From the NCBI GenBank assembly GCA_008360975.2, contig CM039179.1:51318561-51382560 (forward strand): DNA of 64,000 nucleotides, given 5' to 3'. Under the pieces are notes generated by a model that saw only the letters and a list, made by a program, of their open reading frames with translations, was not told where the DNA came from and did not search any database. Numbering within the stretch: position 1 is the first letter of the stretch; every line of letters starts with the position of its first letter. The position numbers were made by a program, and so were the translations under genes. Origin of the DNA: Lichenostomus cassidix (lineage: Eukaryota; Chordata; Aves; Passeriformes; Meliphagidae). Positions 12,862 through 26,984 of the stretch are shown piece after piece.

Positions 12862-13138
12862 GTTCTTCAGGGTTCTTCTAAGCCTGGAGAAGAGCAGATT
12901 CTGGAGAGACCTTATAGCAGCCCTCCAGTAGCTGAAGGCAGCCTACCAGAAAGAGGGAGATGGGCTTAACACAAGGGCAGGTAGTGATAGGAAAAGGGTT
13001 AATGGCTGTAAAACCAAAAGAATATAGGTTTAGTTTGGATATTAGAAAGAAATTCTTTACCATGAGGGTTGTGAGACACTGGAACCTATTGTGGATGACC
13101 CATCCCTGGAAGTGTAACACTATTGATTCTGAGAAACC
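12862..13138 (+). mobile_element. CR1 LINE 3' fragment
   Basis: Plus-strand CR1 sequence covering the last codons of ORF2 and the beginning of the 3' UTR: a phrase like 'ttctaagcctggagaagag', then 'ggtttagtttggatattag' and 'gagacactggaacc', all standard CR1 blocks in the standard order. The piece is truncated at both ends and the octamer tail is decayed (TATTGATTCTGAG). Confidence 0.85.
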
Positions 13139-16100
13139 ATAATCCAATGACTTTGGCTTCTTTGGTTTCATATACATGTTCAAATTAGCAATATTATTTA
13201 TAGTAACAGTCCTGGCACTTAAATATCATACATACACAATTTTTATAATTTTTAAAAGTTCTTTCATTTGGGATTTTTTTTGTTTGTTTATTTCTTTCTC
13301 TCAACTTTGACATTAATTAGCAAACCTTGAAATAGTTACAGTTAAGGATTCTTGTCTAAATATAATTTTGAATTATAAAAATGGATCAATAACAAAATTC
13401 TGAAGACAGAGCATTTCACAGTGATTTTAAAGTAAGAATTAGATTTAGATATGGAAAATTCAGAAATATGAAATCAAAATTATGGAATTGACAGTTTTAA
13501 GGGATTTTCTTTGTATTTCTGTGATACAGATGATGGTCTCAATTTTTACCAAATATGTCTCCTGAAAATAGATATTGAAAGTTGCTACTTTAGATAATAA
13601 AAATATTTCCAAAATAAGGAAATTAATTTATGATGAAAATAAAATATTCTAAATATTCAATATCCAGTACAAAGGATTGCCCTTACACATTAAGCTTTAT
13701 GGAGATTTCTAGTCTCACAGAAACAAAGGAGGATTTTTCAGCTGACTAAAAAGTCTTTAAAAGCAGATTTATCTTTGAAAAAGATAATAAAGATTAGAAA
13801 ATCACACACACCCACACTTACTGTATTTTTGTTTCAAAATATTAGATTGCTTGTGTGGGTGAGTATACTTCCCATTCACACACTGAGATACACCCCTTCC
13901 CCCTGGAAACCGTTGTGTGATTTTGGGTTTTAAAGAAGAGACTTTCTATTTTCAGTTCAACAGGTTTTGGTTCTCAGAGTCAAGGGGTCTGTTTCCTAGA
14001 TCTGAAGGTAATAAGATTAATAAAATATTTGGTAAAAACTGTCCAAATTGCACCTTCATTTGAGCCATTTAGTCTAATTTGGGCGGCTTATATACAATCT
14101 TTTTTCTAAATATTATGGCAACTAAAAAATAATTACGCCAATGACAGATCTTTTGCAGGAAGACATCTGTGGCATATTTAGTACACACCTATGGCATGAG
14201 TTTTTTATTCAAGGTTTGGGTTTTTTTTAAGAAACCTCTCTACGTTTAACTTTTCCAATATTGAACTCTGGATTCATTAAAGTATGTGAAAAAAACACTC
14301 ATGTTAACCAACACCTCACTTTCCAAATATCAGCTGCCACAAATATATTTGGGTTCCGTCTAGATAATACTCATCTGTGTAGGTAAACTGTAGGTATAAC
14401 AATGAAAATAGATTTTCTTTTATAAGAGTTTTTATTTCTACAAATATCATTCTTATACAAGCATAGTCAAATTTAATATAATAACTGTTTCTAGAGATTT
14501 TGACTGCTAATAAGATAAGAAACCTAGAATAGAAATTTACCGAAGCTTGTTTGCTTTACAAGAGCATTGTGAGAAGTGGAATGTAGCCAAGAACATGGTG
14601 AGAAACCCATTCCAAAATTACCAACTTAATAGCTTACTATGATTTCATTTGATGAACTTAGAACATCCTTAAGTGTTGTTAATAAAAAACAGTTTGATCA
14701 AACAGTGTTGAACCGAAGAAGAAAAAGGCTTGTTCATTTGTTGGATTTCTGGAGGTTGATATTGGAAGCATAATCACTACAAATACAGAGAAATAAATTT
14801 ATATTGATTCCTCAGCTCCATAAAAATGTCCAGTAGAGGCTTTGTTTGTAAAAGGTATGTAATAAACACACACTTAATTAAATTACAGACACATACTTTT
14901 GAATGGACAAATCATAAACTTAACCTCTTGAAAGTCAGTACATCAATCATAATAGAAATTATATGAGCAATAAATGAAATTGCAAGCTGGTTTTAATTAA
15001 AAGGTAATAGTGCAAATATGTCATGTATACTTTTCCAAGATCATATTGCAGTGCTTCTGCCAACTATAAATACTATCAGAAAAGCTGAACATAAATACCT
15101 TTCACTGCACTTAGTTTGACTACAGCAGTTTTCACAGGAAGCACTTAAATAACCAACAGTATATCAAAGTTCCTATCAGACTTTCTGGATTACTACTTGG
15201 AAGTTACTAAAATGTATGAACCACAGTCTAACGTAAAGTAATTTGGTATGAAAAAATATGTTGAGCATATATGATACCCTATCCATAATTTCTAAGTTGC
15301 AAAATAAGAAAATAGCCATCCTATAAATATGCAAATTACAGCATATAGAACATCTACGCCAAGCATGAGCCATAAATTCAGGTAGAAATTACGATCTATT
15401 AAAAGGCTGATAACTGAAGAGAACAGAGCAGATGCTGGGGCTGCAGCACATCACAACAATGCTTTGTCTTCATCTGACAGAACTCTATTGAGATGGAAGA
15501 TTCACTTTAACCTCAGTCTAAGTAGTGACTAAGAGCACATACATTTAAATAACCTTCTCCAGGTCTTTCCATTTCTTCTATTTGCTTTTAGAATAGGGAG
15601 AATGTACGCTAGAGACTGCAAAGACACTAAGCAGTGACTAAAGGAACTTGCCTATCAATTGTTTAAAGGTGAGTGGTTTAAAATTTCCACCATCCCTCTT
15701 TCCTTTTCCTTTGGAAAATCTAAAATGTTTTCATCAGAAACAGTAGGGCAATCTATCACAATATCCAATTCTGCTTATGAATTATGTAGAATAAATATTG
15801 TTCTCCGTAATGTCCTGATTTTACCCTTTTAAAAACTTGGCTTTTAGTGGGAATATTTGGTTATTTAATTTCGGATATTTAGACTCAGTGAAAACTAAAT
15901 TCTCCACTTTTCAAAAGTAGTTTGTTAGTAATTGATTGTGAGGATTGCTACTTCAGCACTATGTTTTAAGTTATTACCAAAAGATAGTAGTGAAATTTGG
16001 ATCATAGGAAGAGTATATAACAAATTAAAACAAACTGACCTGATTTGTACAATAATGTACAGACACGCATATATAAACACATAAATAAATATGAGTATTT

Positions 16101-16766
16101 TATTCCTGTAACCAAACCATCTTAGACAGTTTAATTTGCTTAAAACCATAGAAATGTTGCAAGTAATATTTTCAATTACTCATAGAAGAAAGCACTGTTA
16201 CTTACTTAGCAGAGAAAATCATACTAGAAACAGTATGCCAGCCAAAATATTTTCAGAATCAATATGGTTTCAAATAGACTTGAATACTTTCTCCTCCTTA
16301 AACTGCCAAGAACTATTCTTACATTGTGGAACAAAACTGAAAAAGATGACAACTAAATAAAATGTTTCATTTGATTGTTTGTTTGTGAGTTTGAGTCTTA
16401 ATTTTCTTTTTCTTTGCATTGTTTTATTTTATTTCTGACACAAGATATATTTATCGTTTAATATGTTAATTAACCCTATCAGGAGATATTTAGGTTTTGA
16501 TTTGGGGAGTATATAAAATTTACAACAGTTTTTATAGACGTTAGTGGCTAGAATGTAACATGAAACAACTATCTGGAAACAAATTTTTAATGTCAGTTTT
16601 TCAAAAATAAACTAATTCACAAAAAGGTGTGTTTCAACCTTGAAATATAAGTTCAAATTTCTAGCTGGGCATTTTTATTTCATAGCTCTAAATATGATTT
16701 CATTTGGTGGGAACGCTATTAAAGAGAATGGTGTTTCAGAATATTTGGGTTTCATAGGACATTATC
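13139..16766. other. AT-rich intergenic sequence
   Basis: About 3.6 kb with no recognised gene or repeat apart from short CA-type runs near 13,805. The open frames present are 75 codons or less and AT-biased. The last six bases before 16,773 (ATCTAG) are a target-site duplication. Confidence 0.55.
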
Positions 16767-16772
16767 ATCTAG

Positions 16773-17320
16773 TGTGGCGTTGCGTCCCCAAAAAGCAGCT
16801 GAAAGCCCCAATGCCACACGGAAAGGCAGTTGGCTGCACCGTGACGTGTGCCGGGTTGCGTGGGAGCTGGGGAGCAGGCAGGGGCAGCATGGGGCTCGGG
16901 GGACAGAAGGCCGGCAGGAGATGAGGTGGGACGAAGAAATGTACAGACACAGTCTGTGGTCTTTCAGGGAATTTATTAGGATCTTCGGGTGAGGGTCCAG
17001 GGGCGGCGAAGGGGGACGGGAAACTGGGGACAGACAGAGGGGCTGAAAGCCCCCAGACTGCGACCCTGAGCACAGGCTTGCAGGGGATTATAAGGGAAGG
17101 GAAAAGGGGAGGAGTTAGCTCCAGAGAGCCAACCCGGGAAGGCCAGAGGGAAGAAGGAAAGGGGTACACTCCAATAGACTTCTTATAGGGGAGGATACAT
17201 AACTCAAAAGAACCAATAACATACAGAGCTAAGGAGAACAAAGGAGAAACTTCTGGAACACAAGCCACGTGGAGGGGCAGGGGGGGAGAGTGCAGAGCCA
17301 CTGATACACACACTGCTACA
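16773..17320 (-). mobile_element. Solo retroviral LTR (548 bp), antisense strand
   Basis: Perfect 6-bp duplications ATCTAG lie at 16,767-16,772 and 17,321-17,326. Read on the minus strand, the element starts TGTAGCAGTG and ends in GCCACA. It contains a CTTATAAT TATA box (17,087-17,094) and an AATAAA signal (16,972-16,977) in the right order. A 182-codon open frame on the same strand (16,765-17,313) lies almost wholly inside the LTR and is not a gene. It is GC-rich against AT-rich flanks, with no internal retroviral sequence beside it. Its termini and internal sequence differ from the LTRs at 11,985 and 63,104, so it is a separate family. Confidence 0.94.
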
Positions 17321-17326
17321 ATCTAG

Positions 17327-20300
17327 AATACTAGGGAAAAAATCACTGAAATTAAAATTCTCACCTATTTCAGATGTGACCAAGCAATGATTGTACCCCT
17401 TTGCTTCTAGATACTTGGGACTAATAATTTATTTACAGCAGAATTCTTTATGTGTCCTTGTAAATGTGGCTTTTTTTTTGTAAATACCTTGACTTTTATG
17501 AAGATTACTGGAAACCAAAATCTATAACAATCAGTATCAGAGCATTACAAATTAATTCACCAGGAAAAAGAACTGGAGAGTAGACAAACAGATGCACTTA
17601 ATTTTTCAAGTCTACATTCTAATAGTGTGGTTACTGCCTTTGAGCAAGGTGGCAGAAATAAACATATGAGCATGTTGCTCTCAAAAGCCTGGATGAGAAG
17701 TGTGAGTGTTTGCTGGGATTCTGGAAATAATACAAAATGTTCTTCGATCAATGGTGGGAGAAAGAGTGGAGAAGTATAATGAGAATACTATTTTATGTAG
17801 TGATTTTGTCTTCTATATACAACACCACAAATGTTTTATAACATTCTACAAATGATAGAGCAGACAATTGGATCATTTCTGGAATTTTTTGCCAGTGTTC
17901 CAAAAAAAATGTTATGGAAATATTAGCCAAAAAAAAAAAAAAGTTTATCCAAAAAGCATTAAATTATAGATTGTAAAGGCTATTAAAAATGCAAAAATTG
18001 CCAATGGGAAGCTAATAGGTGGCTAAACAGGCACCCACAGGATACGTGTCTCTAAAGAAATACTCTAATACTGAAAGCCATTAATTCTTTATACCATAAT
18101 CTTATCCTCTTTTATATTTTAAATGTGAATGAAAAACATAATTAAGCAGTCTGTACATATATCTCAGGATCATCTTACATATAAAGCAAATATTTTTTCA
18201 GTGTTTTTTTTAAGTTCTGTTGTCTGCATTACACATTTATTTGCATGTTTTTTTGCTTCTTTCTGCTGTCAATACTGTGCTGTTCATGCCATCTACATAG
18301 AGTATGATTTCTGTAACTTAAGTTAATGTATTTAATCTTTAAGATCCCTTTATACTAAATTAACAGAAAAGTAATTGATTTGTTCCACCTAAAATTGATT
18401 CTTTTGGTAATGGTCACCTGGAGAAAACTTTTTTCTGCTAGGATTCAACTCAAGGATTGAAATAATTGAGAAGACTGGTAGGCACTGGAGCATGGAGAGC
18501 ACTTCAGCCTCTGTGGAATATACTACAGAATAAAATTATCAACTGTCTAAACTTCATTGACTGAACTGAACAGAATTCTGACTATAATCTGTTTCATGTG
18601 CAGATATCCCCTTTAAAGACACACAGTAAGGTGAATCTCACCTTCTGTTCTGTGCAGGTATTTGTATTTCTATTGACTATTTGGAAAACCTAGAAGAATT
18701 TCAGATGTCTAAAGTTAGGTGACACAAAGCCCATTCTCAATACCCAGAAACCCCTCCCTATAGCCTGAAAACCCCACAATGCTGCAGTTCTGTAAAATTT
18801 GCCTAAGCAATGACTGTAGCATTAACTAAGGTTGCAAGATACCTGCACATGGATAGTTTTCAAGGTATTCTTCAGAGAGGAATATTTGAAGACACATCTT
18901 TCATCCCTTCAATGAATAAAACTCCCAAAGTATATAATATTTTTGAATTTAGCACTCTTCCTGCCACAATTATTAAACTTTGCATGGCTTAAGTAAAAAG
19001 AGTCCAAATCAGACAAAGATTGGTAAACACATATAGGAAAGAAAATCAGAATTTGGTTACTCAGAGTGTGAGTAGGAAGACAGGGAAAGATTTAAAAGTG
19101 TTAGGAAACTAAAGAGAAGCAGTGACAATGAGAGACATCCTGTGAGTTTCCTGTGGGGATTATGTATTATTTAATCAGTGACAAAATTATAAGATCCTGC
19201 ACATTTGATGTCTCACCACGGGAACACAATAGCCATTGTGCATGCTCATAATTGCCAAAGTAACATGGCAAAGAGAAGGAAATACACAGAATAATACAAC
19301 TGAGTAATAAGACTTTTTCAATAATTGAAATTCAGGTGGTGAACTATTCAAATAACCATTTTTATACTGTAAAGGAGCAGATATAGACAATCAGGTAAAT
19401 TGCATATATGTATCACTTGCACGCAGAAACTGACTTGCAGAAAACTGCAGATTCTAGATTGGAACAAAAGATTCTGAATGTCACATAAGAAAGTATAAAA
19501 ACGCAAATCAGAACATTTCAGTAAAGTGCCAGGATCCAGGGATCAAGAAATTTGTCAAGGCTGAAAAAGCACAGCTGAATCCTCACAAGCTAAGCCTATG
19601 CTAACAAATCAACTATGAATCAGAGTTTTGTCTATTACTGAGGGCAACTCTGTGGAAAAACCTGCATTCATACTATTAAATTATTAAACTCCCTTATGCT
19701 CCAAGACATCACAGATACATCCGCAGTGCCTTTTGGGGGTCATCCCTAGTCACTGTTAACTCCCCAGCTGTCCACAGAAATGCCTTACGAGTCTGTAAGA
19801 GGCACAAGCTTTTCAGGAACCATTTCAGCAGACTAACAGAATATGAAATAGTGTCCAGGAGCATTTCCAAGAGCTTTATTTAATAATAATGATGCAACCA
19901 AAGGCTTCACTATTAATGTTGTTTACCATTCAATTTACTTTTTAACTCTTTACTTCAAGCTTAGGCAGCTTTGCACAACCACGTACTCAATAAACCTCTC
20001 TATCTGGTCATTCTGTGATTTCTCAGTCTGATGCCCTTGAATATTAAGTGTGTATCTTGCTCTCAATTAATAGCTTTCCTTTTGGCAAGCTCTTTCTCTG
20101 TACACTCGGGTATACTAATTGGAAACCACTTCCTATCTGTTACACCAGTTCATAATCCCAGGCTTACTTGTGAGGTGTGAAGACTAAGGTATGGCTCAAG
20201 AAGGCTTCATTAGAAATGCCTGATAGTCCACTATATGATTTTCATTTTAAGTTGCTTAGCAACCTTTCTCTGGTGTCAATCCCTGCATACAGATTGGCAA

Positions 20301-23300
20301 AAGGCTCTACAAAGGAAAAACAGATAATCAGGGAAAGGGAGAGGGATCTGAAAAAATCTGCATGTAAAGGAATCCATTCATTAAACTTATTTTTGTGAGT
20401 TTGTTCATGCCTGTTCATTTGTTCACTGATTATTAGCAGAAGAGCAAAGATGCCATTGTGGTCTGTGCACCTCTGCAGCTTAAGATGACGCCAGGAATGA
20501 ATGGATCTTAAAAAAGAAAAAGGAAAGGATTTGTGCCATGACAGTTGCAGATTGAAGGAACTAAATGCAAAAAATCCACCCAAATCCTTCCCTCAAACTT
20601 CCTGATGGGCTATCTAGTTATTACTGCATGCTTTTTAGAAAGGAAATTTTTGAGAGTTAATAATGGGCTCATTTTTAATGCTGTCCAGCTTTTTTTTCAC
20701 ATTGGTACAAGTTCCATAAATGAAGAGCTATGGAGTTCTGGAAACAGGTACTGCCCTACAACACAGACAGGTATTTACCATAGCCTTGAAATTAAAGAAC
20801 TTTTTACTTGTTTTAATTTGAGTAATTATATCAAAGGCTGAATTTGTAGCAAATCTTGCATAATTTTCTTCAAGCATATATATCTGCATATAGATACTGT
20901 ATTGTGCCATAGAATATTATCAAAATTATCTCTTTATGATGATGTCTACTTACGTCTGGAGTCTAGCAACAAACATAAGTAACATACCCAAGACAGAGTA
21001 AAATAATCAGCTGCTTCCAAACAAAGACAAAATGTTGTACCTCCCTTTGACTACCTTTTGATAAAGGCCATGTGTAGTTCCCTTATGCATTCAACTAGTC
21101 TTAATGCTTTGAAGTACAGTTTTTTACAGGCATGGGAATGGATCCTTGAATGAACACATATAAAGCACAGAGAGCTCCCATACACCTTCAAACACTTCCC
21201 TCTCAGTATGTAACTCCCATGGTTCTCATCTTGGATGTCCTTTCTGTGTATTCACCAATAGCATAAGGAAATTTAAATTGAAATTTTCCCCTCTTCTTTT
21301 ACTGTACAAGATTGAATTTGGCAACTGAAGGCAGTGATCAGAACAAGACACAATACCCTTCAACCACCAGACTCCAAAAATGTAGACTAATGGTGTGGAA
21401 AGGATTGTGATCAGGAGAATAAAAGCTACCAAAGTATTAAATCTCTCATAAACTCTTCTTTTTTTATTCCTTTGGTATTTGACATGCTGGAGGCATACAG
21501 ACTCAATTAATAATGATTGCTGAAAAAAAAGGCATAAACTGGGATTTACCTCAGTAACATTTTGACTTCTTAGTCTTGTGTCTGAGTCTCTGACTTCTAC
21601 CTCTCTGTTTAAATACTCCTGTACCTTATGTTACTACATATTTTGACTGGTTTTGCTGCAACAGAAAGTGAACTCGTAAACTTGGGCTGATGATGAAGAA
21701 CTTATGGTGCTGACCACCTAAAGCAAACACTTCCTGCTTAGGGTAGATGAATCAGTGCTGGCTTCTTGTGGCTTGTGAGCAGCCATCCACAGTGATGTGC
21801 CACTGGGAGCTTGGTCCATATTACTGATTATCCGTGGAACTTGAGCAGTTTACCTGGTCAGATGAATGCTGACACCACTTCAGGAAAGGTCAGGCATTGC
21901 TGTCAGGTCTGTGAAGAGATTGTGTCGCTGTAGAAATCTGTCAGTAATGTATTCCTGCAATAGGCATTTATTGCATGCAGGAGTTCTGACTCCTATATCT
22001 TTATCCAGTATACAATATGATGACCATGAACAAAGAAGAAACAATATCTCCATATCTCCCCAGGCCCACTCAGAACATCTTTCATATATATTTTTTTGAC
22101 AATCGCATCTGCCCCTAGTTAGCCCCTCTCCTCCAGTCTGTGTCTTGTATTATAGGTCTTCTTCCACTTACAGGGCAAAGTGGGAAAACACCACCATCCT
22201 CCATGCTACTCACTATGAGTAGTGAGAGAGTAGTAGTGAGAGACTAGTCTTCAGCTGCCAGCATCTGTGTGCTCTTAGAGCAAGAAGCTAAGCATATAAA
22301 TCATCAACCACACTGCACTACAGAGAGCAACTGTAATATTTATTGCCTGAACATATGTGATATGTGTGCGATCTACCTAATTGGTTTTGGCTGTGACAGA
22401 TGGGAACCGTGGGGTCCAGGTGCACTGGGTTTTGTAAACTTTCTGCTTCTGTAAGACTAGGAGCTGTGGCTCATGTCTCACAATTGTCTTAGAGAGGCAG
22501 CAGCTTTTTTCCATGAAAACTGAATCTTCTACTTTCTAGGTAGTTCACCTGGGGTTAGGAGAAAGAGGTATTGCTAGCAGAGAAGGGAAAATAAACCTCT
22601 AAGGTTTGTGGGTTTTGCAAAGCAGGGTAATGATGGATTTGAAGAAGGAGCAAGACTGAGCAGAAATGTGGAGGGAAAGAGCAGGAGGAGGAGGTTTTAG
22701 TGTGATGCCCTGCAGCACTTCTCCTTCATGTTGTTGTGTTGTCATCTTGATAAAGCTGAGTCACCTGAATCACTCCAGCTGAGGGCTGTCTATCCATAAT
22801 ATCTTCCATTGTGTAAATAGGGAAGTAGGACGTCTGCCTCTAGGCAGCTATCTCATGATTAAATGTAGTTTTGGAAAACCACTAGCCTAAACTGAGATCT
22901 TTATTTTTAGGGAACTGAATCACATCCCACCAGAAACTGATGTGGAAGTACAATGAGTGGTCATTGTGAACCAAAGGATTGCCCTGCAGTCTCTCTCTCA
23001 AATTTCCTACAACGAATATGTGAAGAGTACTTTACAGGATCACAAAAATATGGTTGAGGTAGTATGGAACCATCAAGGAAAAGAATCATGAGGAAAAATA
23101 ACAGAGAAAATAATAATTATGAGTTTAACAATTAGCAGCTGAGGGGAGCTACAAAGTCTCTGAGTCCTACTTAAATATTGCATGTAAGAAATGTTATAAG
23201 GTGATGTCAATTAATGCATTATAGATGCTGTACAGCCATCACATCCCTTATTATCACATTTTCATTTGCTGCATTGGCTAGAGTCTGGAACACTGACATT

Positions 23301-24359
23301 TAAAACTAATCTATTGGGAGAAGTGCTTCTAAGTCTAAAATTAAAATTGTGTGTGTATGTTTCCGGAGTGCAGTTGGAAAGCAAGATATTGTCTAGCATC
23401 TAAATATGTAATTAAACAAAGGCTCCTTAATTATATTGTGCTCATTAACTCATACCTATTATAAATGCCCATCTTTAAATATTTATATGATTGAATTCAT
23501 GTTGCTGAATAATGTACTTCAAATGATTTCTGTTTAAAACAAAACCATTACTGTGCATATTGCCATTGTAAATGTAGTGAGGTGGTAATAACTCAATGGA
23601 TTGCTGGGCTTAGGTTTGTTTGGTTTTTTTTTAAGATGGACAACTACAAATTATATTAGTCTAATTTTATGTCAAGTTTTATTTTAATGAATATGACCAA
23701 AAATGCCCTGCAATAGGGAACTATGAGATTTATTTGAGGGGACTGTTCTCAATAGAATGTTATTTCAGCTTTTGGTCAAAGCAAGCCTTGTCCTTGCAGA
23801 TCTGGAAGCCTCCAGGCAGGTAGGTGTTTCTTCTCTCTTTTTTTCAGTATATCCAATCTTGTTTTCAACTACAGTGAGGAGATATATTCAGTTACTTATA
23901 TGATACATTCAGATGATCACAGTTAAGCTGTTATCATTTTGCTATTCTCATGTCCACAGCATCAGCAGAAGACTTCATTTGTTAGTTTCTCTCTTCTTTG
24001 TGAAAAGGTGTGAAATACAATTTGCAAGTTAGACTCAAATTTGTTCTTTGGCTATAATTGCTGTATAACAGGGTATGAGTTCTGAGCTTTTGGGCACACC
24101 CCATGCACTTAAGTCATTAATTCTTGGGGTGTTCCAGAAAATCCCGGTGAAGCTATATGCATAGTTGAGATAATGGACTGACTGAAGAGAAGTTTATTGA
24201 CTGAAATCTTAGTCATCTTCCCAACAAAGTCTTTGATTAATTTGCAGAGGACCCCTCCAGGTCAGAATTTCAAACTTGCCATAAGATTTTCCCAGGCAAA
24301 ATATTTTGTCTGTACCAGTCTGTATGTGCAAAGTATTGACTGAGACCCTGGGTGAAAAA
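17327..24359. other. Long AT-rich intergenic stretch
   Basis: Seven kilobases without a recognisable gene, LINE or LTR. There is an A run at about 17,929-17,942. A short local duplication built on GTAGTGAGAGA occurs near 22,213-22,245. A low-repeat, TAAT-rich block at 23,200-23,600 has the look of a conserved non-coding element but cannot be tested here. Confidence 0.5.
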
Positions 24360-24800
24360 ACTCACCTTTTCAGCAACTCCAAATGGATCCTGTGCAGAAC
24401 TGACCAACCTTTGAGTAAATAAGGCCCTTGTAAACAGTCACTATAAAGTGTTTTTGCAGATACAGAAATGGTCACATGTGGCAATCTACTGTGCATTACT
24501 GAGGATAAGCAGGAGATGTTCCACATGTGGTTTAAGCAACGGATTGTACACATCCTGGTGTGGTCATGTGTGTCAGGGAGCAGCAAAGAGCAGGGCTGCT
24601 CCCTGAGGTGTGCTGGAGCCAAAGGTGACCATGGCAATGGCAGTCATGGGCAGGGCTAGTCCCACAGCACCTGATCTAGGCAAGCAAAGCAGGGGTGAAT
24701 GCATTGCTGGAGGATGCAGGTGAGACTGCTGGGGCAACTATGCATGGTGACTGACCATCCTGTTTGAGATTCCCCATGCAGCGTTACTCTTCACAAGGAT
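24360..24800. other. GC-richer block of unknown origin
   Basis: About 440 bp with clearly higher GC than its surroundings. It holds overlapping short open frames on both strands (63-91 codons) but no known domain, LTR termini or CR1 phrases. It may be an old, decayed transposon, but I cannot name it. Confidence 0.3.
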
Positions 24801-26016
24801 CCCAGAAATCAGTCTTCGTTTTGGTTTTTTTTTTAGCTATCTTCATTTTCATTCTTTTTCTCCTTGTTTTCCCCCTCTTTTTTTTTTTTTTTTTACTTTA
24901 TCTTTTCTGTGGAACACTCAACTGCTGCTGAAAAAAGTTCTCTCTGATAAAGCGCATTATCAGAGTCAGCACTGGGTACCAAGGAGAAATCACTGGAGAA
25001 AGCCTGGCATGCAATCAGTAAAATGTTAACTAGCTCTAGCTATAAACTCAAAATTTCTCTTTTATTTGAGACATGTATATTTTTATAGGTCTCCCTCTAG
25101 GCAAAAAAAAATCTTACCTGAGTACCTTAAGGTATTTTTGTCCTTTCTTTTGTTTAGGTTTATGTGTTGCTAACAGACATCATTATTTCTTTATATTTAT
25201 TTGTATTTGCTGATTTTTTTTATCTTATGATTTAAAAAGTGAACTAATTTTTAGTGTATTCTGTGAAGTATTAAGTAAGCAAATAGAGCATCCTGTGAAT
25301 GTATGACACACCAAAAAAAGTTATTTCAACTTTTGAAACATAAATTGATGAAAATATAAATAATTATATCCATAATTCATATTCTGAAATAAGTACACTG
25401 AGATGAGCTTGTTACAGTCAATATTTCCAGGTAAGACTTCAATAATGTATAAATTATCTAAGGTTACTGCTGTGCTGTATTACTAAGCCTGTTATAAAGT
25501 TGTGCAAATAAAACTCACGTGGAAATAAGAAACTGAATAGTAATCACACAGCAGAGCCAAATTCCCTCCCAAACTTTGTCAGCAAAGTTGCATGCAGGTA
25601 TCAAATACCAGGATGTGTACTGCCTTCCGTGTCTATTGATTTTTTTTTTTTAATTCCTTATTTTTAGTTGATAGATTAAGAATAGAATTGAACTTCTGAA
25701 ATAATAGATTTAACTAACACAAACTCTGTGTTTGTTATGATGTAACCCTATCCTTCATAAGAAATTTCATACTTGTATCTCTAGGATTAGCAGGCTTTTT
25801 CACAATTCAGATAAAAAACCCAAGCAAAATACAAAGCGAAACTTAATTTTGTCTGGTTTGGGTTGTTTTGGTTTTTTGTTTGTGCTTTAGATTTTTGGAG
25901 TGATTGGTTTCTGTTTTATCTTGGTCTTTCTGTCAGTGAAACAAATCATAGAGCTTTTATCAACAATAAATTGTTACTTTCAGTCATCTTTAGATATCTA
26001 AGTACTGGTCTGTACA
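24801..26016. other. AT-rich intergenic sequence with poly-T tract
   Basis: Contains a 17-T run at 24,878-24,894 and several shorter A/T runs. No gene or transposon is recognised. Confidence 0.55.
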
Positions 26017-26452
26017 TAGAATCATGGAATAGTTTAGGTGGAAAAGCTCCAAGTCCAACCACTCACAACACTGCTAAGTCTACCACTTGACTCAACCACT
26101 TCCCTGCACATCCTGTTTCAGGGCTTGGCAATATGTTCAGTGAAGAAATATTTACTGATATCCACTTTAAATTTCCCCTAGTCCAACTTGAGGCATTTCA
26201 TCTTGTTATCACTTGTTATTTGGGAGAAAAGACTGATCCCCACCTCACTGGAATCTCTTTTTAGACAGTTGCAGAGGGCAATAAGTTGTCCCCTGCACCT
26301 CCTTTTCTCCAGGTGAAACAACTGCATTTCCCTCAGATGCTCCTCATTTCTCTCCAGCTACTTCACCAGCTCTGTTGTTCTTCTCTGGACATACGTTGGC
26401 ACCTCAGCGTGTTTCTTGTAGTGAGGGCTCTCACAAGCAGAGTGAAATACTT
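26017..26452 (-). mobile_element. CR1 LINE 3' part, antisense
   Basis: It starts with ATAGAATCATGGAATAGTTT, the reversed CR1 3' end, and continues with the reverse complement of the CR1 3' UTR and ORF2 end ('ttctctggacatacgttggc', 'cttgtagtgagggctctca'). The fragment is about 435 bp and diverged. Confidence 0.9.
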
Positions 26453-26984
26453 CACTCATAAGAGCAAAACAACACTGTATTTTTTTTGATGCAAAACAGC
26501 GAGTTGAACAACTTTAAAGGTAATTGAGACCGAAGTTTAACAAGATTTGATGATAAGATACACTTGATTATTTACTACAAAAGGTCAGATAAAACTATCA
26601 GCAAGACCCTCTCAGTAAGTCATAAGGTTTTGGAAGGAACCCCTTGATTTTTAAATTCCTTCTCAGAGAGTGGCCTAGTTATGGCTGGATCCAATCCTAG
26701 TCACTGACTTGATCAGTAGCTTATGTCTAAAGTATTAGATGTGCAAAATCATTCCTTTACAAAACTCAGCTAAGATCTAAAAGTTTAGCACACTATTAAT
26801 CTCTTAACAAGGATCTCTTGTGGCAAGGAATCAGCCTCCAGGAGCAGCCTTGAGAGGCATCCCTACTAAAGGGTGTCAGCCTGGTGTCAGCCCTGGGCTG
26901 TGTGGGAAAGCTCAGTGGGTCCTGAGCTGTCACTACTTACAGAATAATTATTGACCTATAGTTGTATCTGCATACCAACAAGAG
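26453..26984. other. Spacer between two CR1 pieces
   Basis: About 530 bp. Nothing is recognised except a short duplicated GTGTCAGCC phrase near 26,874-26,895. Confidence 0.5.

Noticed and set aside
16765..17313. 182-codon minus-strand frame
   Set aside because: Lies almost wholly within a complete solo LTR defined by TG/CA ends and 6-bp duplications.
19700..20030. Possible LTR suggested by AATAAACCTCTCTATCTGG
   Set aside because: A polyadenylation-like phrase resembling the LTR at 11,985, but no TG/CA termini with a duplication and no further similarity that I could support.
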